From Candidatus Iainarchaeum sp. (GTDB taxonomy: Archaea > Iainarchaeota > Iainarchaeia > JAADDC01), in assembly GCA_030445695.1 (NCBI GenBank), contig JASUTF010000010.1, positions 1-29,673 on the forward strand: DNA of 29,673 bases. The letters run 5' to 3'. Shown in pieces: positions 1 through 8,058 of the stretch. The notes beneath the pieces were generated by a model, which was not told the DNA's origin, did no database searches, and worked only from the letters and a program-made list of their open reading frames with translations. How positions within the stretch are numbered: position 1 is the stretch's first letter; every line of letters starts with the position of its first letter. Made by a program: the position numbers and the translations under genes.

Positions 1-461
1 GGCACGTCGTAGGGGATTTCTGCGCCCGGCACGTTGACGCTCTTGTTGTTCTTTATCGTTCCACCCTCTATGACCGTGCACTCAACGTTTTTGCCGTTAA
101 CTGCCTCCACTTCGAGCTTCACCGCTCCGTCGTCTATTAGCACTACATCTCCGGGCACCACGGTGCTTGAAATATCCCTGTTTGTCTCAAAGTCCTTCCC
201 TATGACTACAACGTCGCCCTTCTTAACGGTTATGACTTCTTCCACCTTGGTACGGATAGATGGGCCCGTAAGGTCGAGAACTACGGGCTTGTTCGGGGCG
301 ATCTCCCTCCATATGTCTATTTTTGGCTGGTGCTCTTCGTAGTCCCCGTGGCTCATGTTGATCCGCATGGCGTCCATTCCCGCCTCGAGCATTCTCCTCA
401 TGATCTCCTCGTTGGCTGATGCCGGTCCGATGGTTGCTATTATTTTTACTCTGCGGGGCAT
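1..461 (-). CDS. pyk: Pyruvate kinase, N-terminal part (runs off the left edge)
   Basis: The frame is open from an ATG at 461 to the window edge, giving about 153 residues of a protein that is usually about 470 long. Pyruvate kinase makes pyruvate and ATP from phosphoenolpyruvate and ADP in the cytoplasm. Visible family motifs are IATIGPAS (residues 8-15), MRINMSHG (32-39), LDLTGPSIRT (62-71) and a B-domain stretch with LIDDG and NNKSVNVPG. The usual forms are RLNFSHG and LDTKGPEIRT, so the substrate-side loop is somewhat divergent. A TATA-like element at 484-491 is centred 26.5 nt before the ATG, suggesting a leaderless mRNA. The product fits the neighbouring glycogen and lower-glycolysis genes. 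Confidence 0.93.
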   Translation of the reverse strand, partial: MPRRVKIIATIGPASANEEIMRRMLEAGMDAMRINMSHGDYEEHQPKIDIWREIAPNKPVVLDLTGPSIRTKVEEVITVKKGDVVVIGKDFETNRDISSTVVPGDVVLIDDGAVKLEVEAVNGKNVECTVIEGGTIKNNKSVNVPGAEIPYDV

Positions 462-483
462 GTTTTCAGAATCGCCAGAAGAA

Positions 484-491
484 GTTAAAAG
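484..491 (-). promoter_or_regulatory. TATA box of pyruvate kinase
   Basis: CTTTTAAC on the minus strand, centred 26.5 nt upstream of the pyk ATG. This is the spacing expected if transcription starts at or next to the start codon. It sits in the 55-bp gap between the pyk start and the stop of the preceding glycosyltransferase gene. Confidence 0.55.
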
Positions 492-516
492 GGGCGTGTG
501 GAAGCGTTTTTAACGT

Positions 517-1635
517 TTACACAATCCAGTTATCCACTCTCTCTATCTTTCCCCTTCTGTAGAGCGTGTAGAGCACAGCACCGACGACTATGAGGAAAGA
601 AATCGGCACGTATACCGTGTAGTATATCGTCACGTCTCTGAGCAGCTTTATTTCCGTAAAATTAAAGCGCTCCCTCCAGTATGCGACCCAGAGGAGCAGG
701 GCCACGTATCCTGCCAGGTATAGCGCCAAGTATTTTGCCGCAAGGTATACAAGACCCGCGTAGAACAGGTAGAGCGTTGCCGGGAAGAACACGGTCAGCG
801 TGGATAGGAAAACGGCTACGAGCTTTTCCATATACCTGTTCGGGAGCAGCAGGAGGGCGGTGTATATCGGGCCAGCCGGTGCGTAGGCAAGTGCCTGCAC
901 GCCCACCGGGATTATGTTCCTTATCAGCGTCTTCAGATGCACCAGTACTGCCTGCGCCCCGCCTATATACCACCTCTTCCGCTGCTTGTACCATTTGTAC
1001 CACGTTTCCGGGGCATCGGTTGTTATGCAGTGCTTGGGAATGAACACGGGCCGAAAACCGGCTGCAGATGCTCTTATGCCGAAATCCACGTCCTCCACAA
1101 TGAGCCGGGCAAAGCCGTTGAGCTTCCTCACGACTTCACGCTTCGCGAATATGAACGCGCCGTTAAGACCGGAGGAGAAACGGAACTTCTGCTGCAGGTG
1201 CAGGGTCACGTTTGTGTTTAGGTAGTCGATCCGTGCGCACCTCTGCGTTATGGAGTTTCCCCTTATTTTTATTATCCCGGAGCCGAAATCTCCCCTTTCG
1301 AGCGCCTTCTCTATGTCCTGCAGGAGCGTTTCGTTCTCCACGGTCGCGTCTGAGTCAAGGAACACGAAAATGTCTCCAGAAGCGAGGCCGATGAGCTCGT
1401 TCAGCTTTTTTACCTTACCCATTTTCTCTCTGTGAGCACGGAGCTTTATAGGGTATTTTCTAGCCATCTCTTCGAGTACCTTTAGTTCATCGTCAGGAAC
1501 CGCCTCCGGGCCTATCAGAAACTCCACGTCCCTGCTCTGGGCATACAGTTTCTTTATGTTCTCCGGGATCGTGCCTAGCTCCTTGTAGGTGGGAATGATG
1601 ATGCTGAACCGTGGCACGTAGAACTCTGGTAGCAT
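517..1635 (-). CDS. Membrane-bound family 2 glycosyltransferase
   Basis: The protein has 372 residues. An N-terminal GT-A domain of the GT2 family spans about residues 9-225 and is followed by hydrophobic segments near 235-262, 270-300, 303-320 and 342-362. Motifs seen are SIIIPTY (11-17), the nucleotide-sugar/metal site DSD (94-96), a catalytic-base ED (181-182) and QRKRW (218-222), which matches the QxxRW signature of processive, cellulose/hyaluronan synthase-like enzymes. It probably builds or exports a polysaccharide or glycolipid at the cytoplasmic membrane; donor and acceptor cannot be told from sequence. The ATG at 1635 has a TATA-like element 24.5 nt upstream (1656-1663), so the message is probably leaderless. 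It is transcribed towards pyk. Confidence 0.88.
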   Translation of the reverse strand: MLPEFYVPRFSIIIPTYKELGTIPENIKKLYAQSRDVEFLIGPEAVPDDELKVLEEMARKYPIKLRAHREKMGKVKKLNELIGLASGDIFVFLDSDATVENETLLQDIEKALERGDFGSGIIKIRGNSITQRCARIDYLNTNVTLHLQQKFRFSSGLNGAFIFAKREVVRKLNGFARLIVEDVDFGIRASAAGFRPVFIPKHCITTDAPETWYKWYKQRKRWYIGGAQAVLVHLKTLIRNIIPVGVQALAYAPAGPIYTALLLLPNRYMEKLVAVFLSTLTVFFPATLYLFYAGLVYLAAKYLALYLAGYVALLLWVAYWRERFNFTEIKLLRDVTIYYTVYVPISFLIVVGAVLYTLYRRGKIERVDNWIV

Positions 1636-1663
1636 CTGTTTAAAACAGTCCGTTCAATATGAA
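1636..1663. promoter_or_regulatory. Divergent promoter region: GT2 gene and tRNA-Ser
   Basis: Two TATA-like elements interleave here. TTCATATT on the minus strand (1656-1663) is 24.5 nt from the glycosyltransferase ATG. TTTAAAAC on the plus strand (1640-1647) would start transcription near 1670, about 18 nt before tRNA-Ser. The plus-strand box lies inside a perfect dyad, CTGTTT-A-AAACAG, at 1636-1648. The two promoters face away from each other and cannot easily be bound at once. Confidence 0.45.
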
Positions 1664-1687
1664 TCTGCTGCGCAGGGTTTCGCTGTT

Positions 1688-1770
1688 GCCGGGGTGGCCG
1701 AGTGGTTAAGGCGTCGGACTCGAGATCCGATGGGGGCAACCCCGCCTGGGTTCGAATCCCAGCCCCGGCG
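1688..1770 (+). tRNA. tRNA-Ser (anticodon CGA)
   Basis: An 83-nt type II tRNA. The acceptor stem is GCCGGGG/CCCCGGC (1688-1694 with 1763-1769) and the discriminator is G1770. The anticodon stem is TCGGA/TCCGA around loop CTCGAGA, with anticodon CGA at 1721-1723. A long variable arm (GGGGGCAACCCC region) and a canonical T-arm with TTCGAAT are present. Serine identity follows from the anticodon together with the long variable arm and G discriminator. No 3' CCA is encoded and no intron is seen. Confidence 0.97.
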
Positions 1771-1820
1771 TTCCCTCCTCTTCTCTTCACTTTTACCACT
1801 GTTCTGTTGTCCTACCCGCC

Positions 1821-1828
1821 TTTTTAAC
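1821..1828 (+). promoter_or_regulatory. TATA box of glycogen synthase
   Basis: TTTTTAAC is centred 24.5 nt before the GTG start at 1849. No Shine-Dalgarno sequence is visible between them, so this looks like a leaderless promoter. Confidence 0.5.
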
Positions 1829-1848
1829 ATCCGCAACGTTCTATTATC

Positions 1849-3618
1849 GTGCGGCTCGTAGAAGTGTCCTTTGAAGTGGGAAACAAGGTAGGTGGCATAC
1901 ACACCGTTCTCGCATCGAAGTCACGGCTCATGGTCTCTCTTTTCAAGCCATACCTCGCGGTGGGCTATTACGATCCCCGAAAGTCCCCGCGGGAGTTTGT
2001 GGAGGAGACGCCCCCCGACACCATGATGCCCGCCATCGAAGCGGCAGAGGCGGCCGGTGCGGAGGTTCATTACGGCTCCTGGCTCGTCCCAGGGAAGCCA
2101 AAGGCAGTTCTCATAAACCCTGGGAAGGTTCTGGAGCGCCTCAACGATATAAAGTATCATTACTGGGAGTGGTATGGCGTTGATTCTCTACGTGCGGATG
2201 ATTGGTTCAACGTTCCCGTGGCGTGGGGTTACGCTGCGGGCATCTTCCTCGAAAAGCTGCTCAGGGGCGATCCCGGTTCCGTGGCGATCTTCCACGAGTG
2301 GCTAAGCGGAGCAGCCCTACTCTACCTTAGAAAGCACGCCCCCGAGATACCGACGATCTTCCACACCCATGCCACGATGCTCGGTCGCGTTCTGGCGAAC
2401 AGCGGGTACGACCTTTACTCCATGATCGACTCTGGGAGCGGAAATCCCGACGAACTGGCATACAAGCACAGCATTGAGGCGAAGCACCTCATGGAAAAGG
2501 CCTCTGCACAGAACGTCCACGTCTTTACAACTGTTTCCGAGGTTACTGCCCGTGAGGCCGAGTTCATACTGGGCAGAAAGCCGGACCTTGTCCTGCCGAA
2601 CGGGCTGGACATGCAGATCATTCCGCCCATGGAGGAACTCTCATACCTCCACGTACAGAACGAGAAGAAGATCAACGAATTTGTTCTGGGTTATTTCTCC
2701 CCATACTACAACATCGACGTGGACAAAACGCTTTACTTTTTCTTCTCTGGCCGCTACGACGTCCGAGTGAAGGGGATTGACGTTCTCATAGACGCCCTTG
2801 CCTTGCTGAACGAGCGTCTGAAGAAGGAAGGCAGTCCGAAGAATCTGGTGTTCTTCTTCTTCGTGGCACGCGAGGGCTACCGCGTGAACCCCGAAGTTCT
2901 GGAGAACCTTTCTGCGTTCCGTGCCATCGAGGACTACTTGGACAGCTACCTCCCGAACTTCCGCGAGCGTCTGCTGCGCGCCATAGCGACGGGGGAGACG
3001 CCTGACCACCACGTTTTTGACGAACACTTTACGTATGATGTTCGCCGGCTCATACTCACCCTGAAGCAGCGTAAGGGTGGTTTTGCACCGATATCCACGC
3101 ATATGACGTCCCCTGATGATTTCCTGGTTCGTCGTCTCCGCGAGGTTGGTTTGAACAACGCTGCGGACGACCCCGTTAAAGTTATCTACTACCCGGCGTA
3201 CCTCTCCCCGGGAGACGGGCTTCTTGGGCTGTCCTACTACGATATGGTTGTTGGAACGCACCTCGGCGTGTTCCCGTCATACTACGAGCCGTGGGGATAT
3301 ACACCGCTTGAAACCGCCGCCTGGGGCGTCCCTGCCATTACGACGGATGTTGCAGGGTTTGGCCAGTTCATCCTCCGCGAGTACGGTGAGTTTGCAAGGA
3401 GATCCGCCATCTCCGTCCTGCCCCGTCGTGGCGTCCCCGACCCCGAGTTTGTCCGCCAGCTTGCGGACGTGATGCACTGGTTCTTGACGATGCCACGTCG
3501 CGAACGCCTTGAGAGGAAGATAGAGGCAAAGCACATGGCGAAGAAGGCGGACTGGGAAGAGCTGATACATGCTTACGTCACTGCTGCTGAGCGGGCGCTC
3601 CACCTCGCTCGCTCTTGA
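1849..3618 (+). CDS. Glycogen synthase, GT3 (eukaryotic-like) type
   Basis: This 589-residue protein resembles the GT3 glycogen [starch] synthases, which add glucose from a nucleotide sugar to the non-reducing end of an alpha-1,4-glucan. Motifs are GNKVGGIHTVL near the N terminus (donor loop), FHEWLSG and THATMLGR in the N-terminal Rossmann half, TTVSEVT and LPNGLDM at the domain junction, and YYEPWGYTPLE (about residues 477-487) with the two glutamates of the C-terminal EX7E motif. The start is GTG at 1849, placed by the TATA spacing. It lies beside a GT4 transferase, GH57 amylase and debranching enzyme, so it probably belongs to glycogen turnover. Its last 41 nt overlap the convergent GH57 gene. 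Confidence 0.9.
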   Translation: MRLVEVSFEVGNKVGGIHTVLASKSRLMVSLFKPYLAVGYYDPRKSPREFVEETPPDTMMPAIEAAEAAGAEVHYGSWLVPGKPKAVLINPGKVLERLNDIKYHYWEWYGVDSLRADDWFNVPVAWGYAAGIFLEKLLRGDPGSVAIFHEWLSGAALLYLRKHAPEIPTIFHTHATMLGRVLANSGYDLYSMIDSGSGNPDELAYKHSIEAKHLMEKASAQNVHVFTTVSEVTAREAEFILGRKPDLVLPNGLDMQIIPPMEELSYLHVQNEKKINEFVLGYFSPYYNIDVDKTLYFFFSGRYDVRVKGIDVLIDALALLNERLKKEGSPKNLVFFFFVAREGYRVNPEVLENLSAFRAIEDYLDSYLPNFRERLLRAIATGETPDHHVFDEHFTYDVRRLILTLKQRKGGFAPISTHMTSPDDFLVRRLREVGLNNAADDPVKVIYYPAYLSPGDGLLGLSYYDMVVGTHLGVFPSYYEPWGYTPLETAAWGVPAITTDVAGFGQFILREYGEFARRSAISVLPRRGVPDPEFVRQLADVMHWFLTMPRRERLERKIEAKHMAKKADWEELIHAYVTAAERALHLARS

Positions 3619-4801
3619 TCCTTTCGACGAGGAGATCCTCGAAGTGCTGCAGCGTGTTCATGTACGAGATGAACGCATCGTAGGGCGTCTCAAAGGCCTC
3701 GTTGCGGAAGTATGCGTGTATGTCCCCGTCTTGATTGTATTTGAGGGACATGTAGTAGAAGTGGTCGGAGGTCTGCAGCAGACGCCAGATGTGCGTCATT
3801 TTCGGGTCGTTCACCTGCTGGACGAACTGCTTCAGCTCTTTTATCTTGTTGAACGCGGCCCACTGGAGTTCGTTGGAGAGCCATGCGCTCAGATCCCTGT
3901 CCAGGTCAGCCCACGTCACGGGCGGGTCGTAGTTCAGCTCGTCCCTGACGGGGTATCGCTCAAACGCCTCTGAGAGCGTTACGAAGTCCATGCCATTCTC
4001 AAACACCTTGTATGGGAGTGCCTTCAGGAACTCGAAGATGCCCGTTACCGGCCACATATGCTCTCCGAACGTTTCGTAGTCCATGAACAGGCCGATCACG
4101 TCGCCCCCGGACGCCTTCAACCACGCAGCATACTTGTCCGCGGTGAGGGGATACTCTTCCCAGTTCGGGTTTGCAAAGCGGAAGCCCACGTCGTCCGAGA
4201 GGCGGTAGTTCCTCGGCAGGAGCTTTATGTTCGAGCCAACCGGCTTGTATATGTAGTTAGGGCTTCTCCACCCCAGAACGCGGTCCGCACCCTCTGCGAC
4301 AACGCCTATGTACCCCATATCTTCGAGGATCTTGCCCAACTCGTTGTAGAAGAGGCCCTCCGTGTTCCTGAACACCTTTGGGCGGACGCGGAAATGCTCC
4401 CAGATCTTCTTTCTGTGGAGCTCTACCTGCTCCTTGAATTCGTCCACGTCCCAGAGCGATGCGAAGGAGTGGTAATACGTTTCATCCATTATTTCCACTG
4501 CTCCTGTCTTCACGAGCTCCCTGAACGACTCTATGATCTCCGGTTCGTACATCTCCGCCTGCTCAAGGAACGTCCCTGTCAGCGAGAACGAGACGCGGAA
4601 CTTCCCGTCTGTGTCCTCTATGAGGTGAAGGATAATCTCGTTCGTGGGGAAGTAGCACTTGGACGCCACACGCCGGAAGATCTTCTCATCCTTCTCGTGG
4701 TTGAAGTAACGCTTCCACGGGTCGTCCTCCTTGTCGAAGAACGAGAACTTCTTCAGCCGGAACGGCTGGTGGACCTGGAAGTAAAACGCTATGGACGTCA
4801 T
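3578..4801 (-). CDS. GH57 family alpha-amylase / glucanotransferase-like enzyme
   Basis: A 407-residue protein with the five GH57 regions in order: HQPFR (11-15), GTFLEQ (76-81), FRNTEGLFYNE with the catalytic nucleophile Glu148, MDYETFGEHM with the acid/base Asp241, and TSDHFYYM near residue 345. Retaining GH57 enzymes act on alpha-1,4-glucans as amylases, glucanotransferases or branching enzymes; at about 400 residues it matches the short amylase-like subgroup. The ATG overlaps the stop of the upstream GT4 gene by 4 nt, so translation is probably coupled and the two work on the same glucan. The C terminus ends in a glutamine-rich tail. Exact specificity is not decided. Confidence 0.92.
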   Translation of the reverse strand: MTSIAFYFQVHQPFRLKKFSFFDKEDDPWKRYFNHEKDEKIFRRVASKCYFPTNEIILHLIEDTDGKFRVSFSLTGTFLEQAEMYEPEIIESFRELVKTGAVEIMDETYYHSFASLWDVDEFKEQVELHRKKIWEHFRVRPKVFRNTEGLFYNELGKILEDMGYIGVVAEGADRVLGWRSPNYIYKPVGSNIKLLPRNYRLSDDVGFRFANPNWEEYPLTADKYAAWLKASGGDVIGLFMDYETFGEHMWPVTGIFEFLKALPYKVFENGMDFVTLSEAFERYPVRDELNYDPPVTWADLDRDLSAWLSNELQWAAFNKIKELKQFVQQVNDPKMTHIWRLLQTSDHFYYMSLKYNQDGDIHAYFRNEAFETPYDAFISYMNTLQHFEDLLVERIKSERGGAPAQQQ

Positions 4802-5982
4802 TTAAGCACCCTCTTATACGTTCTGAGCGTCAGTTCCGCGGCAGAGTCCCACGTGTATCTCTTTATCTCCATGTATCCGTTCTTTGCGAGTACTTTCCGC
4901 AGGGGGCGGTGACGGAGGACAGAGATGATCTTGTTCGCCAGTTCGTGCGTGTCCCAGAAGTCCACTGTGAGCACATGTTTTACGAGGTCTGTTACACCCG
5001 CGTTTTTGGAAACGATGACGGGCGTCCCCGCAGCCATCGCTTCCAGCGCGGTTATGCCGAACGGTTCGTAAACAGAGGGCATCACATAGACATCCGCGTA
5101 TCTGTAGAGCAGTGCCTTCTTCTCCTCCGGCACGTAGCCCAGGAAGATTACCTTATCCGCAATACCCATCTGTGCCGCCTGCTGTATGAGTGACGGGAGG
5201 AGGAACCCCTTTCCCGCAACTATGAAGCGTACTTCCGGCATTACCTCTGAGACAAGCTTGGCTGCCTGCAGGAAGAACTCGGGACCCTTCTGGAAAGTCA
5301 AACGGCCGAAGAATAGGACGATGGGGTGGTTCTTCTTTATGTCCGAGAGCTTCACCCTTTCGAACGGTTCCGTATCTATGGCGTTGAACACCACGTCTAT
5401 CTTTTCCGGATCCGCTCCCAGGCGTTCCACAAGCTCTTGTTTAAACTTGTTGGACACGGCTATAATCCTGTCTGCTGCATTTATGGCGGCCTTCTCGATT
5501 TCCAGTATTTTATCATACGGTCGGTCTGCGGTTCTCGAATACTCAGTGGAGTGGAACGTGACCACGAGGGGGATTCCGAGCACTTCCTTGAGTTGTATGC
5601 CGGCCAGGAACGTGATCCAGTCGTGCGCGTGGATAAGATCGAACTTCTTCCCCGTTATCTTGATGTATTCGAGCACAGCACGCACGACGTTCTTCGCATA
5701 CTTCTTTGCACCTTCCACGGGATCCGCGGGGTATTTGTCCTCCCCGAAGGCGGTCTTGAATGAGCCGTCACCCAGGACCTGCAGGTAGGGGCCGATGTCC
5801 CCCTCCACGGGGACCTGCAGAATTTCCAGCCAGGGGGCAGAAACCTTCACGCCCTTGTAGGGCATGACGTAGAGGAGTTCCACGCCTTTCGGGGCGAGGT
5901 GTTTCGTCAGATAGTATGCGTGGACTCCCAGTCCACCACTGAAAAACGGTGGAAACTCCCAGCCAATCATCAGTACTCTCAT
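4798..5982 (-). CDS. GT4 family glycosyltransferase, glycogen synthase-like
   Basis: A 394-residue GT-B fold protein. The N terminus has EFPPFFSGGLGVHAYYL with the glycine loop that binds the nucleotide diphosphate; IHAHDW is at about 117-122; FFGRLTFQKG opens the C-terminal domain; and YEPFGITALEAMAAG carries the EX7E motif. Archaeal proteins of this type next to GH57 amylases are usually annotated as glycogen synthase, but GT4 is broad and the donor could be ADP-, UDP- or GDP-linked. It is the first gene of a two-gene operon with the amylase (4-nt overlap). A TATA-like element at 6023-6030 predicts a leader of about 20 nt. Together with the GT3 enzyme, the locus holds two candidate synthases. 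Confidence 0.87.
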   Translation of the reverse strand: MRVLMIGWEFPPFFSGGLGVHAYYLTKHLAPKGVELLYVMPYKGVKVSAPWLEILQVPVEGDIGPYLQVLGDGSFKTAFGEDKYPADPVEGAKKYAKNVVRAVLEYIKITGKKFDLIHAHDWITFLAGIQLKEVLGIPLVVTFHSTEYSRTADRPYDKILEIEKAAINAADRIIAVSNKFKQELVERLGADPEKIDVVFNAIDTEPFERVKLSDIKKNHPIVLFFGRLTFQKGPEFFLQAAKLVSEVMPEVRFIVAGKGFLLPSLIQQAAQMGIADKVIFLGYVPEEKKALLYRYADVYVMPSVYEPFGITALEAMAAGTPVIVSKNAGVTDLVKHVLTVDFWDTHELANKIISVLRHRPLRKVLAKNGYMEIKRYTWDSAAELTLRTYKRVLK

Positions 5983-6022
5983 GTCTATCCTCGCCCCCTA
6001 CCGCAATATTGAAACTTCTCCC

Positions 6023-6030
6023 CTTTTATT
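6023..6030 (-). promoter_or_regulatory. TATA box of the GT4-amylase operon
   Basis: AATAAAAG on the minus strand predicts a transcription start near 6000, 18-20 nt before the GT4 ATG at 5982. Unlike most first genes here, this mRNA would have a short leader. The element lies in the 85-bp gap after the debranching enzyme stop, so the operon need not depend on read-through. Confidence 0.4.
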
Positions 6031-6067
6031 TCCGATCTTCGGACTGTTACCCCCCTCCAGTGGTGAT

Positions 6068-7717
6068 TTAACCGATGGCTATGTGCTTCATACCCCCTTT
6101 TTCCCACCTTATTCTTCTGATCTTGCTCACGTCTGGCGGGATCATCCTTTTGTTGACCATGACCTCATCTATTGCCCTTATGATGAGGGACGCCGACCAG
6201 AGCTGCACATCGGCTCCCAGTGGTTCTCCTGTCCTTGCATCCCATACCTCGTCCAGGAAGTGGGTCCATTTTGCCCGTTTCAGCAGAGCGTCGCGAAGTT
6301 TCAAAGCGATATCCCAGTCGCCTGCCTCCATTGCCACATACATGCCTGCCGCCGTCGTCAGGCCCCATATTGCCCCCGTGTGGTACCCCTTTGGATCGTA
6401 TTCCGCCTCCAGCGGCGACCATGTCTTTACTCCCTGCTCGTCGATTAGTTTCCACTCCCTTGCGAGCTCCAGCGCCTCTTCCGGTGGAATGAGCCCGTAA
6501 ACAGAGGCGAGCAGTATGTTGGCGCTCCTTTCCATCAGGTATTTTCTCTTTTCTCTCTCCCAGAGATCCTTGATCTCCGTGTACATCTCGGATGGGATCG
6601 CACCGAGCCCTGCGAGGCCCCTTACGGCGTTTACGATGTAGGCCATGACCTCAACAGGATACCTCCTTATCTCGAGCGTGTCCATCCACGTATCCTTTCC
6701 TCTGCTCTTTGGCGGGATGTTCTCCGTGTCATAGAGCCAGAGCAGGGCCTCCACAATGTCCGTCAGGTTCTCCGATACGAAACGGTAGTCCCCGGAGAGG
6801 TTGACGTATGGGATCACTGCGTTGAGGAAGAGCGGGTTTGTATCGATGCTCCCGAATTCGGGCACGCCGTTTTCCCTTATGAGACGCGGAATTTCGCCAT
6901 CTACCTTGCTGTAGAGGAAGTCGAGGAGCGTTCTCTTCACGAGGGGTGCGTATCCCTCTCTGACAAGGGCAGGCACGGATATAAACGTGTCCCTCCCCCA
7001 GTACTGGACGAACCAAGGGAGACCCGCGTACCAGCCCCTTCGCTTTGTCAGAATTCGTATGGTGGCCTTTGCCCTCCTGTAGAGTTCGTTCCACTGGTCG
7101 GAGTCGGAGTGGAATGATGCATTCGCAGTTGATACCGTCCTGACCAGCCGTGTGGGGCTTCTGCGGACGTCAATCTTTGCCCCTTCCCTGAACGGAACGC
7201 GTATCACGCGTATTAAATATTCTTTCTCCCCCTGTTTGTGCACTCTTTGACCGAGATCGTTCGCACTCGGTTCTCCGTTGTCCGGGGTTATGAGTATGCT
7301 ATTCCTTCCTGCCTTCACGTATTTCCACTCATCCCCGATTATCTCTACGTCTCCACATTGATCATCGTAGGCGTGTCTGCCACACACCCCGAGCTCCAGC
7401 TCGTTCTCATCGGATCCGTCCACCCGAATCTCTATCCATTCCAGTTCTGATCCTCTGTGCGGATGTTTTCTTATCGTGAGCTCTACACGCACGGGGTGCC
7501 CGTTCACGTCGTGGTGGAACGTAATACCCCCCGTTCCGTACACCGTTTTCTCTGGAATTGCGTTCTCCGGCGCTGCCCACCCCCACTTCGTTTTCACAGC
7601 AATGTAGTCCATTACTTTTTCGTCCAGATCGTATAGTCCGGACCACTCGTCGCGGAATGAGAAGTCGGGGTACGTGATGAGCGTGAGCCGTCTTCCACCT
7701 ACGTATACTCGTTGCAT
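6068..7717 (-). CDS. Glycogen debranching enzyme, amylo-alpha-1,6-glucosidase type (GDE_C)
   Basis: A 549-residue protein. The N-terminal ~200 residues look like a beta-rich accessory domain; the rest is an (alpha/alpha)6 barrel of the amylo-1,6-glucosidase family (GH133-like). Motifs include AGLPWFVQYWGRDTFIS, FGSIDTNPLF, DTWMDT and YHTGAIWGLTTA, which line the active site in this family. The enzyme removes alpha-1,6 branch stubs, making glycogen available to the neighbouring GH57 enzyme. The ATG at 7717 is preceded by two tandem GCTTAAA elements. The gene runs in the same direction as the GT4-amylase operon but is separated from it by 85 bp with its own TATA-like element. Confidence 0.92.
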   Translation of the reverse strand: MQRVYVGGRRLTLITYPDFSFRDEWSGLYDLDEKVMDYIAVKTKWGWAAPENAIPEKTVYGTGGITFHHDVNGHPVRVELTIRKHPHRGSELEWIEIRVDGSDENELELGVCGRHAYDDQCGDVEIIGDEWKYVKAGRNSILITPDNGEPSANDLGQRVHKQGEKEYLIRVIRVPFREGAKIDVRRSPTRLVRTVSTANASFHSDSDQWNELYRRAKATIRILTKRRGWYAGLPWFVQYWGRDTFISVPALVREGYAPLVKRTLLDFLYSKVDGEIPRLIRENGVPEFGSIDTNPLFLNAVIPYVNLSGDYRFVSENLTDIVEALLWLYDTENIPPKSRGKDTWMDTLEIRRYPVEVMAYIVNAVRGLAGLGAIPSEMYTEIKDLWEREKRKYLMERSANILLASVYGLIPPEEALELAREWKLIDEQGVKTWSPLEAEYDPKGYHTGAIWGLTTAAGMYVAMEAGDWDIALKLRDALLKRAKWTHFLDEVWDARTGEPLGADVQLWSASLIIRAIDEVMVNKRMIPPDVSKIRRIRWEKGGMKHIAIG

Positions 7718-7731
7718 ACGTAAAAATTGGC

Positions 7732-7749
7732 GTTTAAGCCCATTTAAGC
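7732..7749 (-). promoter_or_regulatory. Tandem TATA-like elements of the debranching enzyme gene
   Basis: On the minus strand GCTTAAAT (7742-7749) and GCTTAAAC (7732-7739) lie 10 bp apart. The first is centred 28.5 nt from the ATG, which fits a near-leaderless start. The second is too close (about 18 nt) to serve the annotated ATG and could be an upstream-element copy or chance. Confidence 0.35.
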
Positions 7750-7802
7750 AGGGTAGGACAACGCCGCGGTGGTAATTGTTTTACGGGAAATTCACAAGGG
7801 AG

Positions 7803-7886
7803 TGCGGGGGCGGGGATTCGAACCCCGGAAGGCACTCAGCCAGCGGATCTTGAGTCCGCCCCCTTTGGCCGCTCGGGCACCCCCGC
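7803..7886 (-). tRNA. tRNA-Leu (anticodon CAA)
   Basis: An 84-nt type II tRNA. On the minus strand the acceptor stem is GCGGGGG (7886-7880) with CCCCCGC (7810-7804) and discriminator A at 7803. The anticodon stem is GCGGA/TCCGC around loop CTCAAGA, giving anticodon CAA at 7852-7850. A long variable arm (TGGCTGAGTGCCT region) and a T-arm with GGTTCGAATCC are present. The A discriminator and long arm support leucine. No CCA is encoded and no intron is visible. Confidence 0.97.
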
Positions 7887-7940
7887 ACCATTTCATGGTG
7901 GCCGACGGTGTATGCGGCACTCGCCTTCGCTCGGCCGCAT
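7886..7940. other. Two hairpins immediately 5' of tRNA-Leu
   Basis: CACCAT-TTC-ATGGTG (7886-7900) abuts the tRNA 5' end and reuses its first base. A second inverted repeat pairs ATGCGGC (7912-7918) with GCCGCAT (7934-7940) around a 15-nt loop. If the tRNA promoter lies near 7983-7993 (an AAAATATT-like element on the minus strand), both hairpins fall in the precursor leader. They could influence RNase P processing, or simply be GC-rich spacer. Confidence 0.4.
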
Positions 7941-8027
7941 TCCCCATTGTACTTTCCAACCCTTGAATACCTGCGCAGCGAATATTTTACTGTGAAGTGA
8001 CGGTTAAAAACGGGTCGTTCTGCACGC

Positions 8028-8035
8028 TTTATATT
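8028..8035 (+). promoter_or_regulatory. TATA box of the antiporter gene
   Basis: TTTATATT is centred 27.5 nt before the ATG at 8059. This spacing decides the start: a TTG in the same frame at 8038 would lie too close to the box to be transcribed. Confidence 0.55.
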
Positions 8036-8058
8036 TTTTGTTTGCGCATATATATCTG

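Noticed and set aside
8038-8058. In-frame TTG that would extend the antiporter by seven codons
   Set aside because: It lies only a few bases after the TATA box; the ATG at 8059 has normal promoter spacing.
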